Shown: positions 7,916-16,651, numbered from the stretch's first letter. The stretch: 64,000 bases of DNA from Pseudovibrio sp. Alg231-02 (GCF_900143565.1 NZ_FREX01000006.1:249753-313752); one strand, 5' to 3'. The notes: generated by a model from the sequence alone, not told the origin. Program-made: numbers and translations.

Positions 7916-9136
7916 TCAATTGCTTGAAGCGAGAGTTTCTTCTTCGCTCTGCCCTTGTGGAAGATTTTCCAACAAAAACCTGATGATGTTTTCGCCCATC
8001 ACAGCTGCGATCTGTTTTTCTGTGAAGCCCTTTTTCAAAAGTTCCTGTGTCAGAACCGCATATTCAGATGTATCGAAGGCAGTCGTAACAGAACCATCGA
8101 AGTCAGATCCCAGCGCCACATGGTCGATACCGGCAATTGAAACAGCATAATCAATTGAAGCTGCAACGCCCTTTGGGCTGATGTCGCAAGCTGCTGCATC
8201 CCAAAAACCGATACCAATCAACCCGCCTTTTGCTGAAATCTTCCTGACTTGATCATCTGTGAGATTGCGAGGCGTGTCACAAATCCCCTTCACGCCTGTG
8301 TGAGAAACGACGATCGGTCGTGTCGCCATTGCCAGCACATCTTCAACCACCGCTGGAGAGGAGTGAGCAACGTCAACAATCATCTCCTTCTTCTCCATAA
8401 GCCGCACCACGTCCTTGCCAAAGTCCGTGAGGCCTGCCTTGGATTGGCCATGGAGAGAACCACCCAGTTTATTGTCGAAGAAGTGTTGGAGGCCCATCAA
8501 CCTTAAGCCGCCCTCATAAAGCCGATCCACGTTCTTGATATCACCATCCAGTGCATGCCCACCTTCTGTGCCTAAGACCCCGGCAATGATTGTGGAGCCT
8601 TGGGCTCTGGCTGTCAGGACAGCTTTCAGTTGTTCTCTATTATGGACAACAGTAATTTCGTCTGGATGCTTCTGCTCTAGATCGTAAAGGCGCTGCGCTT
8701 GCAACAGCGCACGCTCCGAAAGCTTATTCAGTGCGCTAGAAGGCCAGCTTTGCAGCCAACCAAGCAAAGTGATGTTGTCAAAGGCCTCAGCTGAGTTCTT
8801 CTTGTAGTTTTGTCCACGGGGGGACTTGGTGACGCTGGTGAAGATTTGTACACCAACATTACCCTTTTTGAAGCGCGGCAGGTCTGAATGACCGATCGAC
8901 GATTCCTGCGATATGTTCCGGTCCCAAAGCAAAACATCATTGTGAAGGTCCGCAATGCGTAGCTTATCGTGTAAAGCCTGTGCATCTGCACTGATGGGAT
9001 AGGAAGCGTGTTCGACAACGTGATTTTGGGATTGATCAACATACTGGGCAACGTAGCCAGATCGAATGATACCGTATCCAGCTGCCGCAATAATCACAAC
9101 GGCACCTAAACCAACCTTTAAATAAGAGATACCCAT
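7916..9136 (-). CDS. Membrane dipeptidase (peptidase family M19)
   Basis: Zinc dipeptidase of the renal dipeptidase family, 406 residues. Its N-terminal hydrophobic segment (about 8-25) would anchor it to the membrane, facing the periplasm. The di-zinc ligands are all visible: H65 and D67 in LHNDVL, bridging E191 in GTEGGHALDGD, H258 in VDVAHSS, H279 in VVSHTG and D345 in GSDFDG. Family members cleave dipeptides, in some cases with a D-residue, but the natural substrate here is unknown. No peptide transporter is adjacent. The start ATG at 9134-9136 begins MGISYLKVGLG. Confidence 0.93.
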   Translation of the reverse strand: MGISYLKVGLGAVVIIAAAGYGIIRSGYVAQYVDQSQNHVVEHASYPISADAQALHDKLRIADLHNDVLLWDRNISQESSIGHSDLPRFKKGNVGVQIFTSVTKSPRGQNYKKNSAEAFDNITLLGWLQSWPSSALNKLSERALLQAQRLYDLEQKHPDEITVVHNREQLKAVLTARAQGSTIIAGVLGTEGGHALDGDIKNVDRLYEGGLRLMGLQHFFDNKLGGSLHGQSKAGLTDFGKDVVRLMEKKEMIVDVAHSSPAVVEDVLAMATRPIVVSHTGVKGICDTPRNLTDDQVRKISAKGGLIGIGFWDAAACDISPKGVAASIDYAVSIAGIDHVALGSDFDGSVTTAFDTSEYAVLTQELLKKGFTEKQIAAVMGENIIRFLLENLPQGQSEEETLASSN

Positions 9137-9347
9137 AATACACGCCCAATACGTTTGTAGTCACCGACCCAGAAATATTGGTTTACCTTAAGGTAAATCG
9201 CATGTTTGTCCAGATACTCTAGCCGAGAGATGCTCCCGTTCCAGTGCAGGCGTGTTGCGTACCTCCTTGTAGGCAGACAACACTTCTGGGTAATATGAGA
9301 GCTAATTTCATCGGTTCTATAATCAGTTCAAGGCGAAAGGCGTTATC

Positions 9348-9932
9348 ATGAATGCTCAGCAACTGGTCGAGACCATTCGCTCGCGTACATCTGCATCTCT
9401 TAAGCTCATGAAAGCTCCCGGGCCGAATAGAGAAGAGATGAAGCTGATAATTGAGGCCGCTGCAGCTGCTCCTGATCACGGGCATCTACATCCATTCCGA
9501 ATTTTGGAGATCCCGACAGACGCACGCAATGATCTGGGAGATCTGTTTGTAAAAGCCGTTGAAGAAATAAAAGATGACCCAACCGAAGAAGCGCTTACCC
9601 GTGCAAGGGAAAAAGCGCATAAAGGGCCTGTGCTTCTGGTTTTGATCGGATGTTTTCACGGTTCTGATGAGACCCGTATTCCCCAATATGAGCAAATGCT
9701 CTCAGCGGGGACAGCTTTGCAAAACATGGTGCTTGTAGCTCACGCAATGGGGTATGCATCCCGGATTACCAGTGGTGACAGTGCGCGTTCCTCTGCCTTC
9801 CATAAAGGATTGGGTCTCTCAGAAAACGAGGAATTCCTGTGCTTTATCTCTCTTGGCAAGGTTGATGAAGCAAGACCTGCCAAAGGTAGACAAGAAGCCC
9901 AGGAAATTCACTCAACGTGGGTGCCGGAATAA
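9348..9932 (+). CDS. Nitroreductase family protein (YdjA-like)
   Basis: FMN-dependent NAD(P)H oxidoreductase of 194 residues, the short YdjA-like branch. Seen: the N-terminal SRTSASLKLMKAPGP region and AAAAAPDHGHLHPFRI, which provides FMN-phosphate and ring contacts in this branch. Also present are the middle LSAGTALQNMVLVAHAMGY helix and a C-terminal glycine- and serine-containing FMN loop (SGDSARSSAF). Physiological substrate unknown. The ATG at 9348 is preceded by AAAGGCG. It is convergent with mogA, with only five bases between the stops. Confidence 0.88.
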   Translation: MNAQQLVETIRSRTSASLKLMKAPGPNREEMKLIIEAAAAAPDHGHLHPFRILEIPTDARNDLGDLFVKAVEEIKDDPTEEALTRAREKAHKGPVLLVLIGCFHGSDETRIPQYEQMLSAGTALQNMVLVAHAMGYASRITSGDSARSSAFHKGLGLSENEEFLCFISLGKVDEARPAKGRQEAQEIHSTWVPE

Positions 9933-9937
9933 CGCGC

Positions 9938-10462
9938 TTACTTCGCTTTTGGGCGGAACGCCACAATTACATCTGGGTCCGTTTCAATGCGCCCAGCACC
10001 GATCAGATCAAGGCAGTACGGCACTGCCTGGAACACTGCATCAAGACAGGTTTTGATGCTGGCTGGTTTGCCTGGCAAGTTGATGATGAGGCTTTTGCCC
10101 CGAATGCCAGCTGTTTGACGTGAAAGAATTGCTGTCGGCACCTCTTTCAAGGATAGTTGACGCATCAGTTCACCAAACCCGCGAAGCTCTTTCTCCATAA
10201 CGAGCTCCATAGCTTCCGGAGTCAGATCGCGAGGAGAGGGGCCTGTTCCGCCTGTTGTAAGGATGAGGTCGATGCCATCTTCATCAGCCAATTGCTTCAA
10301 AGTAGTGCTGACGCTTTCGATTCCATCCGGAATGATCTTATGGATGGGCTCCCAGGGACTGGTCACAGCTTCTTCAAGGTATGCGAGAATAGCTGGGCCA
10401 CTTTTGTCTTCGTAAGTTCCATCACTGGCGCGATCGGAGATGGTAACAGCTGCAATCTTCAT
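9938..10462 (-). CDS. mogA: Molybdopterin adenylyltransferase MogA
   Basis: Adenylates molybdopterin before molybdenum insertion in molybdenum cofactor synthesis. 174 residues, close to E. coli MogA in length and sequence. Seen: N-terminal AAVTISDRASDGTYEDKSG, the MPT-binding LTTGGTGPSPRDLTPEA loop, GFGELMRQLS, TAILSRQTAGIRG, INLPGKP and the C-terminal VPYCLDLIGAG. The MoaB branch is a possible alternative, but the GFGE and VPYC segments fit MogA better. No other moa/moe genes are in the window. Confidence 0.92.
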   Translation of the reverse strand: MKIAAVTISDRASDGTYEDKSGPAILAYLEEAVTSPWEPIHKIIPDGIESVSTTLKQLADEDGIDLILTTGGTGPSPRDLTPEAMELVMEKELRGFGELMRQLSLKEVPTAILSRQTAGIRGKSLIINLPGKPASIKTCLDAVFQAVPYCLDLIGAGRIETDPDVIVAFRPKAK

Positions 10463-10984
10463 GGATATCTCTCATAGACACGGATGATTTGCAGCGAGAG
10501 TAAGCGTGGAAATGCTTGGGTTCAAACATTAATTACCTGCTACTTTCCTTGTCCTCTTATTCTTTCAGGCCTGCAGAGAGCCCGTATCCTTCTACGGTTT
10601 GCCATCTACTCCCCATGTGTTTCTCACTGTGTATTTTGATAGACTGACGCTTCTTTGTTTAAACGTTACTATCCCGTCATTACTGAAGTTTTTAGGATGT
10701 AATCTACGTAATCCGGGGGAGAAGCTGCAACAGATTGAGATGCATTTTACCCGTAACAGTAATGGTCTTTTGCAAGTCCGATACTAACTTTGGGTAAGGT
10801 CATGTGCAGTTATTCTAAGACACTCTCAGCTTACAACTTTGATGCGCCGGGATGTTTCGGACATGTACTCTGCAGCTGTGCTAAATAGAACAGATATGGG
10901 TAAGTACGTAGAATAGCTTGGCGATCTGAATTTTGAAATGCACTCAAACAGCTGTTGGGCTGCAAAGCGTAAGGAATCCGCTTA
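10463..10984. other. Intergenic region upstream of the Rieske/GltB-like operon
   Basis: 522 bases between divergent mogA and the redox operon. Somewhat AT-richer than its surroundings, with no convincing gene. AAGGA lies about nine bases before the ATG at 10985. I could not pick a promoter with confidence. Confidence 0.5.
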
Positions 10985-12601
10985 ATGCGTAAAGTGCAAG
11001 TTGCTGCATTAGATGAACTTGAAGATCGTAAGCCTGCTCATGCACTTGTTAGCGAGGTGGATCTCGTTGTCGTAAGGTTCGATGAGGACATCTCCGTCCT
11101 CTACGGTCGTTGCCTCCATCGCGGTGCATTGCTTTCTGATGGATATGTCAGAGGTCGCAATCTGATTTGTGGATTGCATCAGTGGGATTATCGCCTGAAC
11201 TCCGGCGTCAGCGCCTATGACAACAAAGAGTGCCTGCGAAAATTCACGCATTTCGTCGAAGACGGCAACATCTATGTTGATGAAGATGAAGTGAAGGCAT
11301 GGGCTAAGGACAATCCGCAGCCCTATTTCCGCAAAGCCTATCTAGGTGAGTATGCGGACTTTCATGGTACGGAAGAAGAACCTCATAACAAACTGATTCA
11401 GACATACGCTCGGGCAGGTCTGAAGCAGACGGGCCATCACGGCGCAATTGAAGCTATGGGAGTGCCGACAACAGAACTACCTCAATGGGAAGACATTCAG
11501 ATACTGACAGCGCAGCTGCAAAAGCCGCCGCGGTTGGATGAAGAACCTGTTGGAACTGATATTGTTATCGGCCCCAAAGCCCAGAAGCCGTTGCTCCTGA
11601 AAATTCCCCTCTTTGTCTCAGACATGAGCTTTGGAGCACTATCAGAACCCGCCAAAATTGCGCTTGCTCGCGGAGCTGAGAGCGTTGGCACAGGCATCTG
11701 TTCTGGTGAAGGTGGGATGCTTCCAGAAGAGCAAGCAGAAAATACACGCTATTTTTATGAATTAGCTTCTGCACGTTTTGGTTTCTCTTGGGATCAGCTG
11801 GAAAAAGTTCAGGCCTTCCATTTCAAAGGTGGACAGGCAGCAAAAACCGGAACTGGCGGGCACCTCCCAGCTGCGAAAGTGACTGAGAAAATCGCCGCGG
11901 TGAGAGGATTGCCACCGGGAGAGGGCGCCATCTCGCCTGCAAGATTCCCTGAGTGGATGAAACCAGCAGATTTTCGCAAGTTTGCAGATGAAGTGCGCGA
12001 CAAGACTGGCGGTATCCCAATTGGTTTCAAGCTGTCTGCGCAGCATATCGAGAAAGATATCGATGCAGCTCTGGAAGTTGGCGTTGATTACATCATCCTC
12101 GATGGGCGTGGCGGTGGCACCGGTGCTTCGCCGCTCGTGTTTAGAGATAACATTTCTGTTCCAACCATTCCGGCGTTGGCGAGAGCGCGTCGTCATCTGG
12201 ATCGCAGTGGTCAACGGGATGTAACGCTTGTCATCACCGGCGGTCTTCGCAAACCGGAAGATTTCGTGAAAGCAATGGCCTTGGGTGCCGATGCCATAGC
12301 CCTGGCGAATGCGCCAATGCAGGCCATCGGCTGTATCGCCATGAGAGCATGCCACACCAACAACTGCCCGGTCGGTATTGCCACCCAGAAAGACCATCTG
12401 GTCGCGCGTCTGGAAGTTGAAAAGTCTGCAAAGCGCCTGGAGAAGTTTTTCACGGCCTCAGTTGAACTGATGAAGGTGATGGCCCGGGCTTGCGGGCATG
12501 CGCATATCTCCGATTTCTCTATCGACGATATTACAAGTTGGAAGAAGGAAATGTCGGAGCTTGCTGGTATCAACTGGGCAGGGCACGGCCCCAATGACTA
12601 A
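10985..12601 (+). CDS. Rieske-domain fused to glutamate-synthase-like FMN domain (GltB2 family)
   Basis: A 538-residue predicted cytosolic iron-sulfur flavoprotein. The N-terminus carries a Rieske [2Fe-2S] motif: C43-L-H45 and C62-G-L-H65. From about residue 150 it resembles the FMN-binding synthase domain of GltB/archaeal GltS: SDMSFGALSEPAK, GTGGHLPAAKV, FKLSAQHIEKD and DGRGGGTGASP. Near the C-terminus GCIAMRACHTNNCPVGIATQ keeps the C-x5-C-x4-C ligands of the [3Fe-4S] cluster. There is no glutaminase domain and no FAD subunit, so ordinary glutamate synthase activity is doubtful. It begins a five-gene plus-strand run of small membrane and Rieske proteins, which suggests membrane-linked electron transfer. 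The reaction is unknown. Confidence 0.88.
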   Translation: MRKVQVAALDELEDRKPAHALVSEVDLVVVRFDEDISVLYGRCLHRGALLSDGYVRGRNLICGLHQWDYRLNSGVSAYDNKECLRKFTHFVEDGNIYVDEDEVKAWAKDNPQPYFRKAYLGEYADFHGTEEEPHNKLIQTYARAGLKQTGHHGAIEAMGVPTTELPQWEDIQILTAQLQKPPRLDEEPVGTDIVIGPKAQKPLLLKIPLFVSDMSFGALSEPAKIALARGAESVGTGICSGEGGMLPEEQAENTRYFYELASARFGFSWDQLEKVQAFHFKGGQAAKTGTGGHLPAAKVTEKIAAVRGLPPGEGAISPARFPEWMKPADFRKFADEVRDKTGGIPIGFKLSAQHIEKDIDAALEVGVDYIILDGRGGGTGASPLVFRDNISVPTIPALARARRHLDRSGQRDVTLVITGGLRKPEDFVKAMALGADAIALANAPMQAIGCIAMRACHTNNCPVGIATQKDHLVARLEVEKSAKRLEKFFTASVELMKVMARACGHAHISDFSIDDITSWKKEMSELAGINWAGHGPND

Positions 12602-12646
12602 TTCTCCCTGCCATCAACGGCAGCACAAAATCAGTAGGGTGCAGAA

Positions 12647-12916
12647 ATGATTGTTGCTGAAGGTATTATTCTGATTGCACAAATTTACTGCGTGATTGGC
12701 CTTGTCGTCGCACTGGCCTTTATCAGTTTTGGCCTTGGGCGCGTGGAACTTGCTGCACGTGGAGCTTTTCTTTTCCGCCTGCAAATCATCCCGGGGCTGA
12801 TCCTGCTTTGGCCAATCGTCATTGTGCGTTGGATTGCGCTGGAACGCTCCGGTGAAAAAATCTTGCTCGATAAAGAAGAAAAAGAACTCCACGAAGAGCA
12901 GGAGGCCAAGAAGTAA
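12647..12916 (+). CDS. Small two-helix membrane protein in the Rieske operon
   Basis: 89 residues, not recognised. Two hydrophobic stretches (about 3-27 and 43-62) are separated by a short basic loop (GRVELAARGAFLFR), and the C-terminus is a charged, probably helical cytosolic tail (DKEEKELHEEQEAKK). The ATG follows AGGGTGCAGAA. Its stop codon overlaps the next start by one base (TAATG), so translation is probably coupled. By position it could be an accessory or assembly subunit of the redox complex encoded around it. Confidence 0.8.
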   Translation: MIVAEGIILIAQIYCVIGLVVALAFISFGLGRVELAARGAFLFRLQIIPGLILLWPIVIVRWIALERSGEKILLDKEEKELHEEQEAKK

Positions 12917-13083
12917 TGCAACGTGCCTATAGAAAAGCCCACCGCACCATTTGGCTCATTCTGGCCATTCTCATTCCTCTCGTTTTGGGCCTAGCGCTTT
13001 TGATGCGTCCGACAGGAACGCACGAACAGCCGCCTGTTCCCCTTGACGACACAGCAAAGTCGGCTCTGGAGGCAAACCAGTGA
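12916..13083 (+). CDS. Small single-pass membrane protein in the Rieske operon
   Basis: A 55-residue protein starting MQRAYRKAHRTIWLILAILI. It has a basic N-terminus, one strongly hydrophobic helix (about 12-31) and a proline-containing polar tail ending SALEANQ. It is linked on both sides by overlap: its ATG shares one base with the preceding TAA, and its TGA overlaps the GTG start of the next gene (GTGA). No family recognised. Double translational coupling is the main reason to call such a short gene. Confidence 0.8.
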   Translation: MQRAYRKAHRTIWLILAILIPLVLGLALLMRPTGTHEQPPVPLDDTAKSALEANQ

Positions 13084-14147
13084 GTGTTAAATATGTACCG
13101 GTAATCTGGAACCGTACAAAATTTGTCTATGATGCCGTCGTCTTGGCAACTGTTGGCGCATATCTGGGAATCTACATCTACATCGCGCCGATGTTCCAGA
13201 CAGTCACAAGACCGATTGATTGGGATATCTACAAAGCGCAGGCATTTGGTACCTGTGTCTTCTTCCTACTCACATTTATTCTATGTATCGGGCCACTAGC
13301 TCGACTGGACAAGCGCTTCCTGCCGCTTCTTTATAACCGCCGTCACCTGGGCGTGATCACTTGCGTGCTGGCCTACTTCCATGTCGACAACATTCTTGGC
13401 TGGTACAATGCATTCTCGCCAATTAATCGTTACGTCTCGGTCTTCATTGTAAATACCAGCTTCGACCGTTTTCTGGGTTTCCCATTCGAAATCCTCGGCG
13501 TCTTTGCCCTTCTGATCCTGACCATTCTCGCAGTTACAAGTCATGATTTCTGGCTCCATTTCCTAAAGCCTACGCTTTGGAAGACACTTCATATGGGGAT
13601 CTATCTGGCTTATGCGCTGGTTGTTGCCCATGTTGCACTCGGTGCTTTGCAGAGCGCTGCCGGTCCTTTCATGACCACTGCAGTCGGTGCGTCTGTTGCG
13701 CTTGTCGCCACTTTACACTTGCTTGCTGCAAGAAAAGAGCATCTCTTTGATACGCAACAGAATACGATGGATGACAGCGGCACGTGGATGGATGCAGGTG
13801 ATCCAAAAGATGTTCCTGATAAGCGGGCGCGAATTATCTCCATTACCGATGATGAGCGCGTCGCGATCTTCAGAAATGGCAAGAAACTCTCTGCGATCTC
13901 CAATGTTTGCGCCCACCAGAACGGACCTTTGGGAGAAGGTAAGATTGTCTATGGTTGTGTGACCTGCCCATGGCATGGTTATCAGTACCGTCTGGAAGAT
14001 GGAAAATCTCCACCTCCATTTACAGAGAAAATTTCCACCTATCGGCTCAAATTGGAAAACGGTCGTTTGTGGCTGAACGTAGAGGCTCTGCCACCGGGAA
14101 CGTATGTTGAACCTATTGTTTCTCCGATAATGGCTGAGGGAAGCTAA
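13080..14147 (+). CDS. Ferric-reductase-like membrane domain fused to C-terminal Rieske domain
   Basis: 355 residues with GTG start. Residues about 15-215 contain five to six hydrophobic helices with histidines placed like heme ligands of the YedZ/ferric reductase family (H89, H101, H171, H184 are candidates). Residues about 240-335 form a Rieske domain with C277-A-H279 and C296-P-W-H299, the full [2Fe-2S] ligand set. The protein could pass electrons across or along the membrane between heme and an iron-sulfur centre. It overlaps its upstream neighbour by four bases and its downstream neighbour by one. The partner is likely to be the Rieske/FMN protein at the start of the operon. Function not described to my knowledge. 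Confidence 0.87.
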   Translation: MSVKYVPVIWNRTKFVYDAVVLATVGAYLGIYIYIAPMFQTVTRPIDWDIYKAQAFGTCVFFLLTFILCIGPLARLDKRFLPLLYNRRHLGVITCVLAYFHVDNILGWYNAFSPINRYVSVFIVNTSFDRFLGFPFEILGVFALLILTILAVTSHDFWLHFLKPTLWKTLHMGIYLAYALVVAHVALGALQSAAGPFMTTAVGASVALVATLHLLAARKEHLFDTQQNTMDDSGTWMDAGDPKDVPDKRARIISITDDERVAIFRNGKKLSAISNVCAHQNGPLGEGKIVYGCVTCPWHGYQYRLEDGKSPPPFTEKISTYRLKLENGRLWLNVEALPPGTYVEPIVSPIMAEGS

Positions 14148-14917
14148 TGGCCAAAAAGAAACCAGATCCCTTCTTTATCGGTTGGGCGAAAAAGCCACCA
14201 AAGAGCCTGCAAGGCTTCTTGTTCCTAATCTCTGCAATTCTCGTTGGCGCAGCAGCAGGCGTGGCGTTTGGTATTGGCTCGTCTGTTCCGGACCCGGGTG
14301 ACGCCCGTTTTGCATGGGGCGCTGGATATCAAACGTTTACAGGCTATGTAGATGCAAAACCTTACCCACTACTCCGGCTTCCTGCTGGAGAAGATGGGCG
14401 TGACAAGCCGCATGCTATGCTGATTTCTGGTATTGGCAAACGCGGCATGCAGCAACTTGCCGGCCCTTTGGATGGTCAGCCTGTTGATGCTGGCGGCATT
14501 TTGCTGAAGCGTGGTGATCTCGATATGTTGCAGGTCGGAGGTAAGGTCTCTCTTCGCGCCGCGGAAAATCCGGTCCAAAATTTTACCCCAGCACCAGCAG
14601 AACATTTAGGCAAATGGCGTCTAACCGGTGAGATTTGTGACGGTAAATGCTACAATGGCGCAATGCGTCCGGGCGTCGGATTAGCCCACAAAGCCTGCGC
14701 AAATCTCTGCATCATTGGCGGTATTCCTCCCGTTTTTGTGACTTCTACACCTCTTATGGGAAGTGAATTCTTCGTATTGGCTGACGAAAATGGTGAGCCC
14801 TTGACTGCTGAGGTTGAAGATTGGGTTGCTCTACTGATTTCGTTGGAAGGTGAGGTCGAGCGCCGGGATGATCTGATGATCTTCAAGGTGAACCTGGACA
14901 GCGCTAAACAACTCTAG
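14147..14917 (+). CDS. Membrane-anchored protein with paired Cx3C motifs
   Basis: 256 residues of unknown function. A single N-terminal membrane helix (about 20-43) is followed by a soluble domain probably outside the cytoplasm. The striking part is residues 160-196: C164-x3-C168, H181 and C184-x3-C188, within GEICDGKCYNGAMRPG and HKACANLCIIGGIPPVF. These four cysteines and a histidine could bind a metal or form two disulfides. The C-terminal half is strand-rich. The ATG shares its A with the TAA stop of the Rieske membrane protein. I recall similar GEI-D-KC...GGIPP segments in uncharacterised proteins beside oxidoreductases, but cannot assign a role. Confidence 0.8.
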   Translation: MAKKKPDPFFIGWAKKPPKSLQGFLFLISAILVGAAAGVAFGIGSSVPDPGDARFAWGAGYQTFTGYVDAKPYPLLRLPAGEDGRDKPHAMLISGIGKRGMQQLAGPLDGQPVDAGGILLKRGDLDMLQVGGKVSLRAAENPVQNFTPAPAEHLGKWRLTGEICDGKCYNGAMRPGVGLAHKACANLCIIGGIPPVFVTSTPLMGSEFFVLADENGEPLTAEVEDWVALLISLEGEVERRDDLMIFKVNLDSAKQL

Positions 14918-14938
14918 CTTATCGGAGACAGCACTTAC

Positions 14939-14960
14939 GGCGGCGAAGCAGTTTGCCGCC
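14939..14960 (+). terminator. Hairpin at the end of the Rieske operon
   Basis: GGCGGCGAA pairs with TTTGCCGCC (one G-T wobble) around the loop GCAG, 21 bases past the last stop codon. There is no T run after it, so it may be a weak terminator or an mRNA-protecting stem. Confidence 0.45.
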
Positions 14961-15138
14961 CAAAAACAGCGTACCCAAAGGTTGAAGTGGCGAAACAATT
15001 CATAGACTGCTAAAAACACCACGTTTTCAGTGCAACACAAATTGTATTGCGTCCTCCTTCCTAGGCGCTCTTGTTTGCCGCATGTTCCCAAGCGTGCGCA
15101 CAAAGCAGCGCCGCCGCTAAGCACAATCTGGTGATCCA

Positions 15139-15798
15139 ATGATACAATTTTATGCCTACCCAGAATCCGTATTCTGCGCGAAAGTTCGAATTGCTTTGGA
15201 TATGAAAGATCTGGATTACGCCGAGCTACCGCCCCCAGATGGATATGGATCAGCTGCTTATAAGAAGATCGTTCCAGCGGGTTCAATTCCCGGCCTGAAG
15301 GATGGTGAAGCTGCTCTGTCAGATTCAAACGCGATCCTTGAGTATCTTGAGGAAACCACACCGTCTCCAGCGCTAATGCCAGAACACCCTATCGAGCGCG
15401 CTAAAGTCAGAGCATTGATGGGCCTGCACGACACGCGTATTGAGCCATCCGTTCGTGCATTTTATGCCCCAATCAAAGCCGGAAAGCCGCCGAGGGATGA
15501 AGTCTACAAGCAGTTGATCAATGACATGAGTGTTGCGTTTGAACGTTTGGAAGACATGATTGAGGCTGAGCCGTATGCGATTGGTCATCATGTCACTTTG
15601 GTTGATGTAGCCTTTGCCACAACGTTTTCTCAGGCTCAGCAGCTTGCTGGTATGTTTGGTGGAGAGCTAATGCTGAAGCCTAAATGCCAACATTGGTGGC
15701 AAGCTATGCAATCACTCTCTCATGCAGCAACGTCAATCGATATAAACCGCAAAGCGATGCAGGATTGGGTTGCGAAGTTTATTCAGGTAGACGCATAA
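15139..15798 (+). CDS. Glutathione S-transferase family protein
   Basis: 219 residues with the thioredoxin-like N-terminal domain (IQFYAYPESVFCAKVRIALD, then SIPGLKDGEAALSDSNAILEYLEE, holding the cis-Pro and the SDSNAI glutathione-contact motif) and an all-helical C-terminal domain with the VTLVDVAFATT motif. The active-site region has F-C-A-K rather than a typical Ser/Tyr, so Cys12-type chemistry is possible. Substrate unknown. It stands alone, ending in a terminator shared with the convergent amino-acid-binding protein gene. Confidence 0.88.
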   Translation: MIQFYAYPESVFCAKVRIALDMKDLDYAELPPPDGYGSAAYKKIVPAGSIPGLKDGEAALSDSNAILEYLEETTPSPALMPEHPIERAKVRALMGLHDTRIEPSVRAFYAPIKAGKPPRDEVYKQLINDMSVAFERLEDMIEAEPYAIGHHVTLVDVAFATTFSQAQQLAGMFGGELMLKPKCQHWWQAMQSLSHAATSIDINRKAMQDWVAKFIQVDA

Positions 15799-15820
15799 GC
15801 GCGCAGTGAACCCAAAAGAT

Positions 15821-15850
15821 AAAGGCGCCCCAATTTGAGGCGCCTTTCTT
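15821..15850. terminator. Bidirectional terminator between GST and amino-acid-binding protein genes
   Basis: AAAGGCGCC (15821-15829) and GGCGCCTTT (15839-15847) form a nine-pair stem. The A run on one side and the T run on the other let it serve both convergent genes. Confidence 0.8.
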
Positions 15851-15868
15851 ATTCTTCATGAACAGTTT

Positions 15869-16651
15869 TTACTGCGCCAAGCCCCATTTCTGAGCTGTCG
15901 CATCAAGGAAACCATTCATTCTTTTAATCTTGATCCAGTTGTTGATGTAGTTGATCCAAACCTGATCAGTCTGCGGCATCAACATAGCGATCGGGGTCGG
16001 GTTTCTGCTTTCAGAAACTGGCACGTTGGTGATCTGCTTGAACTTCGCTTTCAGCGTAGCACCTTCAATGTTGGAGGTGATGAAAACATCAGCGCGGCCT
16101 GACAGCACTTCCTGATAACCACGAGCAGGTGCCTCAACAACCTTGATAGTCGCATTCGGGAACCATTCCTTGCTCAGCTTCTCAAATGTAGTGCCAAGCG
16201 TGGTTGCGACCGTCACGTCTTTCTGGTTGATGTTGTCCCAGCTGTTGAACTCACCAACTTTGCTGGTGGTCGTATACGGCAGGATCTCAACCGAGATGTA
16301 GCTCTCAGAGTAACCAGCTACTTTCATGCGGCTTGGGGAGATTGAAGCAGAGCCAGTCAGGTTATACTTGCCTGCAACGATGCCATTCACCAAGGTTTTC
16401 CAATCGGTTGGAATAAAGGTAAGCTTCACACCAAGATCGCTTGCGAGCTCGTTCATGATGTCGATGTCATACCCTTTATAACCATTGCTGGCAGGATCAC
16501 GAACAGACATTGGGTTCCAGTCTCCGGTTGTACCAACCCTCAGTTCACCGGAATCCAAGATTTTATTAAGCGCGGATTGTGCAAATGCAGAGCCGGAGAA
16601 CAACGTGCCCGCGGCGAAAATTACAGTAAGAAATGAACGTAGCATCTTCAT
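15869..16651 (-). CDS. Amino-acid ABC transporter substrate-binding protein
   Basis: About 260 residues, periplasmic solute-binding protein family 3. A signal peptide (MKMLRSFLTVIFAAGTLFSG...AFAQ) is followed by the family start ILDSGELRVGTTGDWNPMSV and the GYDIDIMNELASDLG motif. The middle holds LTGSASISPSRMKVAGYSES and the GRADVFITSNIEG hinge strand. The ATG at 16651 has AAGGAA five bases upstream, so a longer start at 16702 is unlikely. The ligand cannot be read from sequence. The only neighbouring transporter part is a divergent permease gene; there is no ATPase here. Confidence 0.88.
   Translation of the reverse strand: MKMLRSFLTVIFAAGTLFSGSAFAQSALNKILDSGELRVGTTGDWNPMSVRDPASNGYKGYDIDIMNELASDLGVKLTFIPTDWKTLVNGIVAGKYNLTGSASISPSRMKVAGYSESYISVEILPYTTTSKVGEFNSWDNINQKDVTVATTLGTTFEKLSKEWFPNATIKVVEAPARGYQEVLSGRADVFITSNIEGATLKAKFKQITNVPVSESRNPTPIAMLMPQTDQVWINYINNWIKIKRMNGFLDATAQKWGLAQ

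Noticed and set aside
11762-12397. A 211-codon minus-strand frame opposite the Rieske-GltB-like gene
   Set aside because: Antisense shadow of a conserved gene; composition and lack of motifs give no support.
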